DNA of 64,000 nucleotides from Roseococcus thiosulfatophilus (GCF_017311575.1 NZ_JAFFQY010000011.1:186001-250000); one strand, 5' to 3'; counted from the first letter of the stretch, positions 1 to 8,242 are shown. The notes: generated from the letters alone by a model not told the origin. Numbers and translations: made by a program.

Positions 1-90
1 CGATGGCGATGGAAGCGCGACCTGCCTTCCGCACCCCGGCCGGGCGGGTTACACGCGAGGCGTCACCACAGGCAGGAGGACACCCGCCCG

Positions 91-441
91 ATGAGCAAGA
101 TCAATCGCACCGGCAGCAACGAGATTCTCTCGAGTGCCGTCGAGTATCACAACTTCGTCTTCTGCGCGGGCATGACCGCCGACGACCTGACGCAGGACAT
201 CACGGGCCAGACCCGCCAGGTGGTCGCCAAGATCGACGCCATGCTGGAGGCGAACGGCACCGACAACACCCGCCTTCTGCAGGCGCAGATCTGGCTGAAG
301 GACATCCGCGACCGCGACGCCATGAACAAGGTGTGGGTCGAGTGGCTGGGCAGTGCCGGCCGCCCCGCGCGCGCCTGCGTGGAAGCGAACATGGCGAGCC
401 CGCGCCACCTGGTTGAGATCATGGTCACGGCCTGCAAGTAA
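91..441 (+). CDS. RidA/YjgF/UK114-family protein
   Basis: This 116-residue protein is the usual length of a RidA subunit. RidA-family enzymes are small trimeric cytosolic proteins that hydrolyse reactive enamine/imine intermediates released by PLP-dependent dehydratases, and some members have other deaminase roles. The hallmark segment RPARACVEANM (residues 91-101) is present; Arg94 matches the substrate carboxylate-binding arginine of active Rid proteins, and Glu109 lies near the C-terminus as in the family. The ATG at 91 follows AGGAGGA by about ten bases, which fixes the start. It stands alone, followed by a hairpin. The subfamily (RidA proper or one of Rid1-7) cannot be decided by eye, so I give no symbol. 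Confidence 0.88.
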   Translation: MSKINRTGSNEILSSAVEYHNFVFCAGMTADDLTQDITGQTRQVVAKIDAMLEANGTDNTRLLQAQIWLKDIRDRDAMNKVWVEWLGSAGRPARACVEANMASPRHLVEIMVTACK

Positions 442-453
442 CGAAGCCTTCAT

Positions 454-484
454 CCGCCCCGGCTGGTGACTACAACCGGGGCGG
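454..484 (+). terminator. Hairpin after the RidA gene
   Basis: A perfect 9-bp inverted repeat, CCGCCCCGG (454-462) and CCGGGGCGG (476-484), surrounds a 13-base loop and starts 12 bases after the stop codon. No T-run follows, so it may be a GC-rich terminator or a 3' stabilising hairpin. Confidence 0.4.
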
Positions 485-811
485 GTGGGCCCGCCCGAAC
501 GGCGATTGATTTCGCCTTAACGAATTCAGGCAAAAATAAGGCGCGATTGAGGCACGGATATCCCGCGAAGTCCTAGCCTTTTACACTTTTTGTACTGTGA
601 CTTTTTGGCCGCAACACTGTTGCCTGATTCGCTGGCCAAGCCCTCTCTAGGACAGACGTCCTTATTTCGCGGCCCTCCCCACCTCCGATCCAACGAATCA
701 CGGCACATTGCGCCATGTATCGGTGGATTGGGTTGCCCCGCGTGCAACCACCGCATACCCGGATTGCACGCACCGACGATATCCGTCGGCCGCGGTCCAG
801 GAGGGATCGGA
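485..811 (+). promoter_or_regulatory. Long AT-richer leader upstream of the CHAP gene
   Basis: There is no credible gene in the 370 bases between the RidA-like gene and the CHAP gene. The stretch at 505-605 is unusually AT-rich for this genome and probably holds the promoter, though I cannot assign convincing -35/-10 boxes. Two small hairpins follow: GGTTGC/GCAACC (731-736, 744-749) and CCGACG/CGTCGG (773-778, 784-789). The second ends about eleven bases before the GGAGG-type ribosome binding site at 800-806. A reverse-strand open frame here has no recognisable family and looks spurious. Confidence 0.35.
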
Positions 812-1474
812 ATGCGCCGTGTGGCCGCCATATTCGCGATGAGCCTGGCTCTCAGCTGGGCCCCTGACGCCTATGCCGCCCGCGGCGACGCCCGCACCGA
901 AACCCGCAATCCGGGCACCAACAGCCGGCCCGCGGCCACCCGTCCCGCCCCCGCCCGTACCACCTCCGGCCAGCGCGCCGCCACCTCTAGTGGCATTTCC
1001 TGCGTGCCCTATGCGCGCCAGGTCACGGGCATGGACATCAGCGGCAATGGCCGCGACTGGTGGCACAATGCCGCCGGGCGCTATGCCCGCGGCCAGCGGC
1101 CGGAGCGCGGCTCCATCCTCTCCTTCCCTGCCTCGGGCGGCATGCGGATGGGCCATGTGGCCGTCGTCTCGCGCGTGGTGGATGCCCGCGTCATCGAGAT
1201 CGACCACGCGAACTGGGGTGGCCCCGGCATCCGCCGCGGCAGCGTCATGCGCGGCGTACGCGTGATGGACGTCTCGGACGCCAATGACTGGACCCGCGTG
1301 CGCGTCCAGGTCGGCCACAGCGCCGAGGCCTTCGGCCGCGTCTATCCGACGCATGGCTTCATCCACAACCGCCCGGCCGGCAGCATGGTCGCGCAGGCCG
1401 CGGCACCCGCCGCGCAAGCCCAGCGCACGCACGCGCCCCTGACGGCGCAGCAGATCGCGGAGGCGCGGCGGTAA
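812..1474 (+). CDS. Secreted CHAP-domain amidase/peptidase
   Basis: This 220-residue protein starts at the ATG at 812, preceded by GAGGGA five bases upstream. The in-frame extension upstream has no ribosome binding site and runs through the leader. Residues 1-22 form a signal peptide ending in AYA, followed by a Pro/Thr/Arg-rich linker to about residue 58. A CHAP (cysteine, histidine-dependent amidohydrolase/peptidase) fold covers about residues 62-186, with the nucleophile Cys64 in ISCVPYAR, His115 in MGHVAV and the third site near DHANW (131-135). CHAP proteins typically cleave peptidoglycan stem peptides or cross-bridges, so a periplasmic cell-wall role is likely. The Ala-rich tail after residue 190 has no recognisable domain. 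Confidence 0.82.
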   Translation: MRRVAAIFAMSLALSWAPDAYAARGDARTETRNPGTNSRPAATRPAPARTTSGQRAATSSGISCVPYARQVTGMDISGNGRDWWHNAAGRYARGQRPERGSILSFPASGGMRMGHVAVVSRVVDARVIEIDHANWGGPGIRRGSVMRGVRVMDVSDANDWTRVRVQVGHSAEAFGRVYPTHGFIHNRPAGSMVAQAAAPAAQAQRTHAPLTAQQIAEARR

Positions 1475-1586
1475 CGCCCGCCCCGCCGCTTCATGCCCTG
1501 GAAAGTGACGGGCGTGACAGATAGGTGCTTCCCAAGCCCTGGCCCGGCTGCCTAACCTCCCTCCCACCAAAGGGAGGAAAACACAC

Positions 1587-2582
1587 ATGAATCGTCGCAG
1601 CGTGCTCACGCTTGCGGGGGCTTCGGCCCTTGGTGCCGGAAGCCTTGCCGCCCCCGCCCTCGCCCAGGGCGCCTGGCAGCCCGAGCGCCCCATCCGCGTC
1701 ATCGTTCCCTTCCCGCCCGGCGGCGCCACCGATGTCTGGGCGCGGCTGGTCAGCGAGACGATGAGCGAGATCTTGCGAACCAGCTTCGTGGTGGAAAGCC
1801 GCTCGGGTGCGGCGGGCATGATCGGCGCCGAGGCCGTGGCCCGCGCGCCCGCGGATGGATACACGCTGCTCTTCACCATCACCTCGCTGGTGCAGTCGCC
1901 GGTGGTGCTGCGGCAGAACCCCTATGACGCGGTGCGCGACTTCACGCCCATCGGCCAGATGGGCACCACCACGCTGATCTTCATGAGCCGGGCGGCGCTC
2001 GGGCCGCGCAACCTGCCGGAGTTCATCACCTTCGCGCGGGAGCAGTCGCGGCGTGGGCGGGGGCTGAACCTCGGCTCCTGGGCCGCCGGGTCCAGCGCGC
2101 ATGTCTTCGCGCTGGCGCTGAACAACCAGCTCAACCTCGGCATGACGCATGTGGCCTATCGCGGCGAGGCGCCCATGCTCTCGGCCTATCTGGGGCAGGA
2201 GGTGGATTGCGGCATCAACAGCCTCACCACCATGCGCCCGCATATCGAGAGCGGCACCATGGTCCCGCTGGCCGCACTCGGCGATGCGCGGGCGGGCGGA
2301 CTGCCGCAGGTTCCCACCTTTGTCGAGCAGGGGCACGACATCGGCCGCGGCTGGAGCGGCTTCGTGGGCATGCTCGCCCCCGCCCGCCTGCCCGAGCGCG
2401 TCCACACCCGCCTGGCCGAGGCCTTCCGCGAGACCATGGCGCGGCCCGCGCTGCAGGCGCGGCTGCGGCAGATGGACACGGACCCGATCTGGCTCGGCCC
2501 GCAGGATTTCGGCGCGGCGATCGAGCGCGTGCGGGCCAAGTGGATCGAACTGACGGCGGGGATGGATTTGCAGATGGGCTGA
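1587..2582 (+). CDS. Bug/TctC-family tripartite tricarboxylate transporter receptor
   Basis: This 331-residue periplasmic solute receptor belongs to the Bug family. The N-terminus has a twin-arginine-like signal (MNRRSVLTLAG) with probable cleavage after the Ala at about residue 26. The family signature RPIRVIVPFPPGGATD follows directly; it contributes to the pocket that clamps carboxylate ligands. The ATG at 1587 has GGGAGG about ten bases upstream. No TctA/TctB membrane genes are nearby, which is usual for orphan Bug receptors that share a permease or act in sensing. The ligand is unknown. It is transcribed towards the minus-strand operon, separated from it by palindromes. Confidence 0.9.
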   Translation: MNRRSVLTLAGASALGAGSLAAPALAQGAWQPERPIRVIVPFPPGGATDVWARLVSETMSEILRTSFVVESRSGAAGMIGAEAVARAPADGYTLLFTITSLVQSPVVLRQNPYDAVRDFTPIGQMGTTTLIFMSRAALGPRNLPEFITFAREQSRRGRGLNLGSWAAGSSAHVFALALNNQLNLGMTHVAYRGEAPMLSAYLGQEVDCGINSLTTMRPHIESGTMVPLAALGDARAGGLPQVPTFVEQGHDIGRGWSGFVGMLAPARLPERVHTRLAEAFRETMARPALQARLRQMDTDPIWLGPQDFGAAIERVRAKWIELTAGMDLQMG

Positions 2583-2589
2583 TGCCCAT

Positions 2590-2742
2590 CCCCACGAAGT
2601 TTTCGGCGGACGTCACGCCGGCGGCGTGAGCGCCGCCGAAACCTTCGCGGGGGCCCCGTCTCACTCCCCACGAAATCGCTTTGCGCTTTCGCGGGGGGCC
2701 CCGTCTCCATTCCCCACGAAATCGCTTTGCGCTTTCGTGGGG
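2590..2742. repeat. Three consecutive palindromic elements
   Basis: Element A (2590-2652) has 20-base arms (2590-2609, 2633-2652; 18 of 20 match) around an inner stem TCACGCC/GGCGTGA. Elements B (2666-2696) and C (2712-2742) are near-identical copies 46 bases apart: CCCCACGAAA, the loop TCGCTTTGCGC, then TTTCG(C/T)GGGG. Copy C is perfectly complementary. GGCCCCGTCTC-type spacers separate them. They lie 3' of the Bug gene and beyond the end of the convergent HdrB gene. Confidence 0.75.
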
Positions 2743-2781
2743 GCCCCGGTTTGGTGTTGATCCTGCCGGGGCTTCCCCGTT

Positions 2782-2840
2782 GGCGCGGCGAAGCCGCGCC
2801 GCCGATCGGGGCTTTCCGGGCATCACGGGCACGGCCCGTG
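2782..2840 (-). terminator. Hairpins at the 3' end of the minus-strand operon
   Basis: Two tight hairpins lie between the palindromes and the HdrB-like stop: GGCGCGGC-GAA-GCCGCGCC (2782-2800) and CACGGGC-ACG-GCCCGTG (2824-2840). The second is eight bases beyond the stop codon. Neither has a clear U-tract, so termination is inferred from stem strength and position. Confidence 0.4.
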
Positions 2841-2848
2841 GCCCCTCG

Positions 2849-3685
2849 TCACACCGGGCGGGGGCGTTCCAGTTCGGGCAGGACCAGCTTGCGCACCGCC
2901 ACCTCGCCGGCCTCGGCCACGCGGTCGGGGCCGATGGCGGTCAGCTTGTCCTCGGCGTTGCGCCAGGTCTTGTAGTCGTCGCTGTAGTCCCAGCCCATGC
3001 CCTCGGCCAGGAGGTGCACCCAGTTCAGCACGCGCACGCCATGGTCGCGCTCCAGCCCCACCATCTCGCGGTGGCAGGAGTGGAAGATGGTCACCAGCGT
3101 GTCCGCGCCCGACTCCCGCACCGCGTCCAGCGTGGCGCGCAGATGGTCCGGCAGGGCGCCGGGCACATTCGCCAGCCCGAAGCACATGTAGGAGGCGCCG
3201 CGCAGCTTGTGATCCACATGCTCCGCCCCCGGGATCATCGAAAGCAACCCGGGAATGATGTCGTTCACCGGCACCTGCTTGTGGAAGCCCACATGCCGGT
3301 CCACCAGGAAGCGCGTCTTCACCGGATGGATCAGCAGCGGGGCCAGGGCCTCGCGCCGCTCCCAAAGCGCCTCGCAGAGGTGGCGGCTGTCGAAGTCCTG
3401 TTCCTTCGACTGCCCCATGAAATCGTCGAGGTTCATGTGGCAGGACGGGCACCAGGTGATGACGCGGTTGGCACCACTCGCCGCGAACTTGTCCATGGTG
3501 CGGTCGGCCATGCCCTCCGCGATGCGCGGCGTGCTTTCCTTGGGGCTGCCGCAGCAGGCGCCGGGACCGCCGACGGGCGCCGCACCCACGCCCACCGCCT
3601 CCAGCAGGCGCTGGCTCAGGCGAATGATCTCGCCATGGCGCGTCATGTTGCAGCCATACCAGAAGAGGTTCTCGGTCACAGCCAT
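2849..3685 (-). CDS. HdrB-like (Fe-S)-binding CCG-domain protein
   Basis: This 278-residue cytosolic protein resembles heterodisulfide reductase subunit B and the LutA/GlcF cysteine-rich domains. The N-terminal CCG motif is complete: Cys12, Cys44-Cys45-Gly46, and Cys79/Cys82 in WCPSC. The second CCG half is degenerate, with only isolated cysteines (YMCFG, FHSCH). In HdrB such motifs bind noncubane [4Fe-4S] clusters that take part in disulfide or electron transfer. The start is the ATG at 3685 with GGAGG upstream, overlapping the 3' end of the HdrC-like gene by ten bases, so the two are translationally coupled. No FAD-linked oxidase or HdrA is adjacent, and the partner is unknown. Confidence 0.8.
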   Translation of the reverse strand: MAVTENLFWYGCNMTRHGEIIRLSQRLLEAVGVGAAPVGGPGACCGSPKESTPRIAEGMADRTMDKFAASGANRVITWCPSCHMNLDDFMGQSKEQDFDSRHLCEALWERREALAPLLIHPVKTRFLVDRHVGFHKQVPVNDIIPGLLSMIPGAEHVDHKLRGASYMCFGLANVPGALPDHLRATLDAVRESGADTLVTIFHSCHREMVGLERDHGVRVLNWVHLLAEGMGWDYSDDYKTWRNAEDKLTAIGPDRVAEAGEVAVRKLVLPELERPRPV

Positions 3686-4104
3686 TCCCTTTGCTCCTCC
3701 TCGGTGAAGCCCAGCCGCGCGAAGACCTTCACGCGCGACATGGTCTCGGACGCGTCACGCTTGGGCAGGGCACCCGTCTCGTTGGCCCGCCACTTGGCCA
3801 GGCGCAGCATCAGCATGGGGTTCACCCCGTGCGGACAAGCGGCATTGCAGCTTCCCGTGCGGGTGCAGGCGGCGATCCAACCGAGCGCGGCCGGGTCGCT
3901 CGGCCCGCCCGTCAGCGCACCCAGCACGCCGCGCACCAGGTCCGGCGCGGCGGCGCCGGCGGCGGCCGGCGCATAGGGCAGCATGGGACAGGCCTCGGCG
4001 CAGGCGCCGCATTGCGTGCAGGCGTCCAGCATCCGCGCCGTCTCGCTGGCGCGCAGCGCCGACCAGTCCTCGTGGCGTGCTACCATCCGTTCACGCGCCC
4101 CCAT
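3676..4104 (-). CDS. HdrC-like 4Fe-4S dicluster protein
   Basis: This 142-residue protein has two ferredoxin-type motifs. CTQCGACAEACP is canonical CxxCxxCxxxCP. The second, CTRTGSCNAACP, has Thr where the second Cys is expected. HdrC-type subunits pass electrons between a flavoprotein and the CCG subunit, and the next gene is that CCG (HdrB-like) subunit. The ATG at 4104 has AGGTGA seven bases upstream; a second ATG at 4086 would overlap the preceding stop as ATGGTAG. Either way it overlaps the upstream aldolase-like gene. The missing Cys may give a three-cysteine or 3Fe cluster. Confidence 0.78.
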   Translation of the reverse strand: MGARERMVARHEDWSALRASETARMLDACTQCGACAEACPMLPYAPAAAGAAAPDLVRGVLGALTGGPSDPAALGWIAACTRTGSCNAACPHGVNPMLMLRLAKWRANETGALPKRDASETMSRVKVFARLGFTEEEQREWL

Positions 4105-5165
4105 GTGGCGATCACCTGGCGTGATCCGTCCACCACATGATAGCGCTCATAGGCCGCCGCCGTCAGGCAGGAATGGTTGGGGGCGACGCGCAGCTTCGTG
4201 CCCACGGGCAGGTCGGGCATGGGGCTCGCCTCGCCATGCTCCTGGTGGACGCGGGTGATGATGGCCTCGCCATGCGCGCGCTGCCCGTCCAGGTCCAGCA
4301 CCAGCCCGAAGCCGTAGTCGCGCGGCGCCTTCTCCGTGCTGCGGTCCTTGGACAGCGCCAGCGCGCCCGCGTCCAGCAGCAGCGCCCCGCGCGCAAGCTT
4401 GCGGCCGATGACGCTGGTCAGCACCGTCACGGCGATGTCCTGCTCCGGATGGGTGCCGAGCTGCGCCTGGAACAGGTCGCCGAACATGTAGACGCCCGCG
4501 CGCACCTCCGTGATCCCGGCCAGCGACTTGGCGTGCAGCGCGGTGGGCGAGGAACCCAGGCTCACGATGTCCACGGAAAGCCCCGCCTCGCGCAACGCCT
4601 GCGCCGCACCGGCCACGCCCGCGCGTTCCTGCTCGGCGATGGCCTCCATCTCCGCCGCGCTGCGGCCGCCATAGGAATGGCCCGCATGGGTGAAGATGCC
4701 GGCCAGCCTGCCGCCCAGGGCGCGCGCCACCGGCAGCGCCTCGGCGGGCGGCACGCCGCCGCGCCCCTCGCCCACATCCACCTCGACCAGCGCACGGAGC
4801 GGGCCGGGATGGGCGGCGATGGCGCCGGCCGCCTCCACATCGTCGGTGATGACCTTCACATCCGCGCCAGCCGCATTCAGCGCCGCCACCGCGTCCAGCT
4901 TCTGCGGGGTGATGCCCACGGCGTAGATCTGGTCGCGCCAGCCGCCGTCCGCGAAATACCGCGCCTCGGCCAGCGTGCTGACGGTGATGGGGCCGTGGTT
5001 CGGCGCCGCCAGTTCCGCCACCTCGCGCGACTTCGCCGTCTTCAGGTGCGGGCGCAGCGCCACGCCCGGGTGGCGCGCCATCGCGCGCTCCATCAGCGCC
5101 AGGTTGCGCTTGAGCACGCCGAGGTCGAGCACCAGGCAGGGGGTGGGCAGGTCATCCAAGGTCAT
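4080..5165 (-). CDS. D-threonine aldolase / D-serine dehydratase-like PLP enzyme
   Basis: This is a 361-residue fold-type III (alanine racemase-like) PLP enzyme. The PLP lysine is probably Lys42 in RPHLKTAK, the family signature. A metal-binding H-x-C pair (NHSC) lies close to the C-terminus, as in D-serine dehydratase and D-threonine aldolase. Known relatives cleave D-threonine or 3-hydroxy-aspartate, or dehydrate D-serine; the sequence alone does not choose. The ATG at 5165 overlaps the stop of the preceding gene as ATGA. An upstream in-frame extension lies inside that gene and is unlikely. It sits in a six-gene overlapping run with another PLP enzyme and two Fe-S proteins. Confidence 0.82.
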   Translation of the reverse strand: MTLDDLPTPCLVLDLGVLKRNLALMERAMARHPGVALRPHLKTAKSREVAELAAPNHGPITVSTLAEARYFADGGWRDQIYAVGITPQKLDAVAALNAAGADVKVITDDVEAAGAIAAHPGPLRALVEVDVGEGRGGVPPAEALPVARALGGRLAGIFTHAGHSYGGRSAAEMEAIAEQERAGVAGAAQALREAGLSVDIVSLGSSPTALHAKSLAGITEVRAGVYMFGDLFQAQLGTHPEQDIAVTVLTSVIGRKLARGALLLDAGALALSKDRSTEKAPRDYGFGLVLDLDGQRAHGEAIITRVHQEHGEASPMPDLPVGTKLRVAPNHSCLTAAAYERYHVVDGSRQVIATWGRVNGW

Positions 5166-5587
5166 CGGGCTTGCGTCCTTGCGACGGCGATATGCAGCGC
5201 GTAGTGGCCCGCGCCGGGCGGGCGGTCCAGCCACATCTCGACCTCCGCGCCGGGCATGGCCCAGGCGATGGCGTGGCGCGCGGGAATGCGGGATTCGCCG
5301 AGCGCCTCGGCCCCAGGCAGGCATTCGGGAATGGCGCGCCGGAGCTGGCGGTAGAGGCGAGGGGCCGGCGCGCGGGTTTCCTCGTGCTGCAGCAGCGTCA
5401 CCTCGAAGCGGGTGCCGTCACGCGCCGCGCGCAGGGCGCCCGGGAAGACGAGGTCACCCTCCGCCACGCCGCCGAAGCCCTGCGGCGCCTCGGCCAGCAG
5501 GCGGCGCAGCGCGGCGCAATGCGCCTCATCCGCCCAGGCGGGCGCGGCGAGCAGGATCAGCGCGGCGAGAACACCTCTCAGCGCCAC
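5162..5587 (-). CDS. Small secreted protein of unknown function
   Basis: This 141-residue protein starts at a GTG (5587) that overlaps the stop of the M81 gene within GTGGCGCTGA and has GAGGAG about five bases upstream. Residues 1 to about 19 form a signal peptide (VALRGVLAALILLAAPAWA) with cleavage after AWA, so the product is probably periplasmic. Four cysteines-or-fewer and an Arg-rich middle are visible, but I recognise no family. Its position inside a tightly overlapping catabolic-looking operon, ending as ATGA on the aldolase-like gene, suggests it is co-expressed with those enzymes. Confidence 0.65.
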   Translation of the reverse strand: MALRGVLAALILLAAPAWADEAHCAALRRLLAEAPQGFGGVAEGDLVFPGALRAARDGTRFEVTLLQHEETRAPAPRLYRQLRRAIPECLPGAEALGESRIPARHAIAWAMPGAEVEMWLDRPPGAGHYALHIAVARTQAR

Positions 5588-7074
5588 TGGCTCTCCTCGT
5601 CGAGCGGCAGGACGGGGCGGGGCAGCTTGGTCCACTCAAAACGGGAAAGGATGGGCGAGGTCAGGCCCGGCGCGTCCACCTCCACAATCCGCGAATGGTC
5701 GAAGAACTCGTCGAAGCCGCCACGGAAATGCCCGCGCGACTTCACGACGACGCAGCGCGCGGCGCCCACGTCAATGCCGAGGTGCTCCAGGAAGGCCGGG
5801 TCCGCGCATTGGGTGCGGCCCTCGATGACGACCACCTCGATGCCACCCAGGCGCAGCCGCGCCGTGGCGCCGAGGCGCATCGCCGTGCCCTTGAAGATGC
5901 CGCGCCGCCCCGTGACCTTGCCGTCGGAGAGGGCCACCACCTCGGCTTCGGCGGAAAAGGGGCGGGAGAAGGGGTCCTGGCCGCTGTTACGGTTGAAGCG
6001 CGCCTCGAAGCGGGCGCCCTGCCCCAGCGCATGGGCCTCGCGCGCCAGCTCCGGGTCATGGATTACGCCGAACACCGCGCCCTGCACGCCCGCGCGGTGG
6101 AAGGCCTCCAGCAGCCACATCGTGTTGCCGCGCCCGCCGCCGCCCGGGTTGTCGGCCACATCGGCGAAGGCGAGCGGGACATCGGTGGTGAGTGCGCGCT
6201 GCGTCGCCTCCTCGAGGGGCGTGAGCGCCGCCACGAAGCGGGCGCGGCGTTCCCACAAGGCATCCGCGAGTTCGTCGGCCAGCGCATCCGCCGCGCCCTG
6301 GTGCGTGGCGGTGACGATGGCGCACATGCCGTTGAAGGGCGTGTCGCTATAGGCGAAGCCCGCCATCACCGAGACGTTCACGATGCGCGGGTCAGCGGCG
6401 CAGCGCGCCTGGCCGAGGTTGATGACCTCCGCATAAGGCCCCGCCGCCGTCAGCAGCGAGACGGTGGGCGGCACGATAGGCAGGCGGCGATGGGCGCGCA
6501 CGAAACGCTCGCCGCCCATCAGCCGGCACAGAAGCTGCGCGGATTCGGCGCCACGCTCGCGCATGTCGAGATGCGGGTTGGTGAGGTAGCCCACGAAGGC
6601 GTCGTTCAGCGCCACATTGGCGTCACTGACATTCACGTGCAGGTCGTAGCTGCACACCAGCTGCACTTCGCCCAGTTCCGCGCGGATCAGCGCCTGGATG
6701 GCGCCCTCCGGGTCATCCAGCACGGTGGTCAGCCCCGCGCCATGCATCACGCAATAGACGCCGTCCACCCGGCCGCGCAGCAGGCGCAAGCCCTCGCGCC
6801 ACTCGTCCATCAGGCGCAGGAAGAAGACGTGGTCCACCGGGCCATTGGGCTCGGTCATGGCGAGCAGCAAAGGGTGGGGCTGCCACGGGCCGGCCGCGTC
6901 CATGTCGGCGACGAAGCCCGGCATCTCGCCCAGCGCCCGCGGGGCGGGGCTGCGGGCATCCTCCAGGATGGCCTGGCCGCGCAGCAGGCAGCGCGCGGCG
7001 AAGTCGGCCTCGGTCGCCACGGGGGCGAAGCGGTTGCACTCGATGGAAAAGCCCAGAAGGGCAACGCGTTTCAT
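5578..7074 (-). CDS. M81-family metallopeptidase (MlrC-like)
   Basis: This 498-residue protein matches the M81/microcystinase C family in length and architecture: a DUF1485-type N-terminal domain (about 1-300) and an MlrC C-terminal domain. Metal-site motifs are visible: IECNRFAP near the start, VMHGAG, and YDLHVN (D-x-H). MlrC hydrolyses linearised microcystin peptides. Most bacterial homologues lie in amino-acid or peptide-like catabolic clusters with unknown substrates. The ATG at 7074 shares its A with the stop of the preceding gene (TGATG). It is probably cytosolic, as there is no signal peptide. Confidence 0.88.
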   Translation of the reverse strand: MKRVALLGFSIECNRFAPVATEADFAARCLLRGQAILEDARSPAPRALGEMPGFVADMDAAGPWQPHPLLLAMTEPNGPVDHVFFLRLMDEWREGLRLLRGRVDGVYCVMHGAGLTTVLDDPEGAIQALIRAELGEVQLVCSYDLHVNVSDANVALNDAFVGYLTNPHLDMRERGAESAQLLCRLMGGERFVRAHRRLPIVPPTVSLLTAAGPYAEVINLGQARCAADPRIVNVSVMAGFAYSDTPFNGMCAIVTATHQGAADALADELADALWERRARFVAALTPLEEATQRALTTDVPLAFADVADNPGGGGRGNTMWLLEAFHRAGVQGAVFGVIHDPELAREAHALGQGARFEARFNRNSGQDPFSRPFSAEAEVVALSDGKVTGRRGIFKGTAMRLGATARLRLGGIEVVVIEGRTQCADPAFLEHLGIDVGAARCVVVKSRGHFRGGFDEFFDHSRIVEVDAPGLTSPILSRFEWTKLPRPVLPLDEESQWR

Positions 7075-8192
7075 CAGATCTCGACCCCCAGCATTTCGGC
7101 GTAGCGCGGCGTGGCCTTCAGCCCCGTGCCGGTCAGGACCACCACCGTGCTCTCGCCCGGCGCGATCTGTCCGGCGGACAACAGCCGCGCGAAGCCCGCG
7201 GCCGCCTGGGCGCAGGTGGGCTCCACATAGATGCCGCGGCGCGCCAGCATCAAGGAGGCCTCGGCGATCTCCGCCTCCTCCAGCAGCACCGCGCCGCCGC
7301 CCGATTGATGAAGGGCCGCCACGCATTCGGGCAGGCGCAGCGGCTGGGCGATGGCGGTGCCCTCCGCGATGGTGGGCTTAGCGTCCTCGGCCGGCAGGCC
7401 GAGCGCGGCGCGCGCGATGGGCCCGCAATGCGCCGGCTGGGCGGCGAAGAGGCGCGGCAGGCGCTCGATCTGCCCCGCCCGCAGCAGCTCGGAAAAGCCG
7501 ATATAGAGCCCCAGCACGTTCGACCCTGCCCCGCAGGGGATGATGATGTTGTCGGGGGCCACGAAGCCCAGGTCTTCCCACAGCTCATAGGCGAGCGTCT
7601 TGGTGCCTTGCAGGAAGAAGGGGTGCCAGTTGTGGCTGGCGTAGAAGATGCGCTCCGCCTCGCGCTCGGCCGCTTCCGCGCAATCCTGCCGGGTGCCGGG
7701 GACGAGGGTGATGGAGGCGCCCGCCGCCCGGCTCTGCACCGTCTTGGCGGGCGAGGTGCTGGCGGGCACGAAGATGGTGGCCGCCATGCCGCCGGCGGCC
7801 GCATAGGCGGAAACGGCCGCGCCGCCATTGCCCGAACTGTCCTCCAGCACGGCGGTGATGCCCTGCTCGCGCAGGAGCGACAGCATGACGGAGGCGCCGC
7901 GGTCCTTGAAGCTGCCCGTGGGCATGAACCATTCGCATTTCAGCAGGGCGGTGCCGGCCGGCAGCGCCGTCTCGACCAACGGCGTGCAACCCTCGCCCAT
8001 GGTGATGGGTGCCCTCGGCAGGAAGGGAAAGGCGGCGGCGTAGCGCCAGATGCTCCGCACGCCGGTCGCGATGTCGTCGCGGCCGATGCCGGGCAGGTCG
8101 GTGAGCAGCAGGGGCGCCCTGCCCTCGCCGCACCAGCGGGGGGTTTCGAGGGGCCAGGTGGTGCCGGTGCGGGGGTCGAGATACTGGGTCAT
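7074..8192 (-). CDS. Threonine synthase-like PLP-dependent enzyme
   Basis: This is a 372-residue fold-type II PLP enzyme. Lys96 in GSFKDRGA is the PLP lysine; SSGNGG binds the cofactor phosphate region, and a late Gly-rich loop (PCGAGSN) follows. Length and motifs fit threonine synthase, but homologues of this type are often annotated only as PLP-dependent lyases. The ATG at 8192 starts MTQYLDPRTG; longer frames begin with TTG and would overlap the divergent promoter region. It is the first gene of the six-gene minus-strand operon. Its neighbours (aldolase-like enzyme, metallopeptidase) suggest degradation rather than threonine biosynthesis. Confidence 0.82.
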   Translation of the reverse strand: MTQYLDPRTGTTWPLETPRWCGEGRAPLLLTDLPGIGRDDIATGVRSIWRYAAAFPFLPRAPITMGEGCTPLVETALPAGTALLKCEWFMPTGSFKDRGASVMLSLLREQGITAVLEDSSGNGGAAVSAYAAAGGMAATIFVPASTSPAKTVQSRAAGASITLVPGTRQDCAEAAEREAERIFYASHNWHPFFLQGTKTLAYELWEDLGFVAPDNIIIPCGAGSNVLGLYIGFSELLRAGQIERLPRLFAAQPAHCGPIARAALGLPAEDAKPTIAEGTAIAQPLRLPECVAALHQSGGGAVLLEEAEIAEASLMLARRGIYVEPTCAQAAAGFARLLSAGQIAPGESTVVVLTGTGLKATPRYAEMLGVEI

Positions 8193-8242
8193 GCGGGGCG
8201 GGAGGGTTGCGCGCGGCGGCGCTTCGGGCAAGCCTCGCGCCC

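Noticed and set aside
526-831. Reverse-strand open frame of about 100 codons in the leader before the CHAP gene
   Set aside because: No family is recognisable, it has no ribosome binding site, and it overlaps the start of the CHAP gene on the other strand.
2590-2742. CRISPR array
   Set aside because: There are only two direct repeat copies, each itself a long palindrome, with near-identical rather than unique spacers, and no cas gene.
7074-8192. Assigning the PLP enzyme firmly as thrC
   Set aside because: No hom or thrB gene is nearby, and the operon looks catabolic, so a biosynthetic name is not supported.
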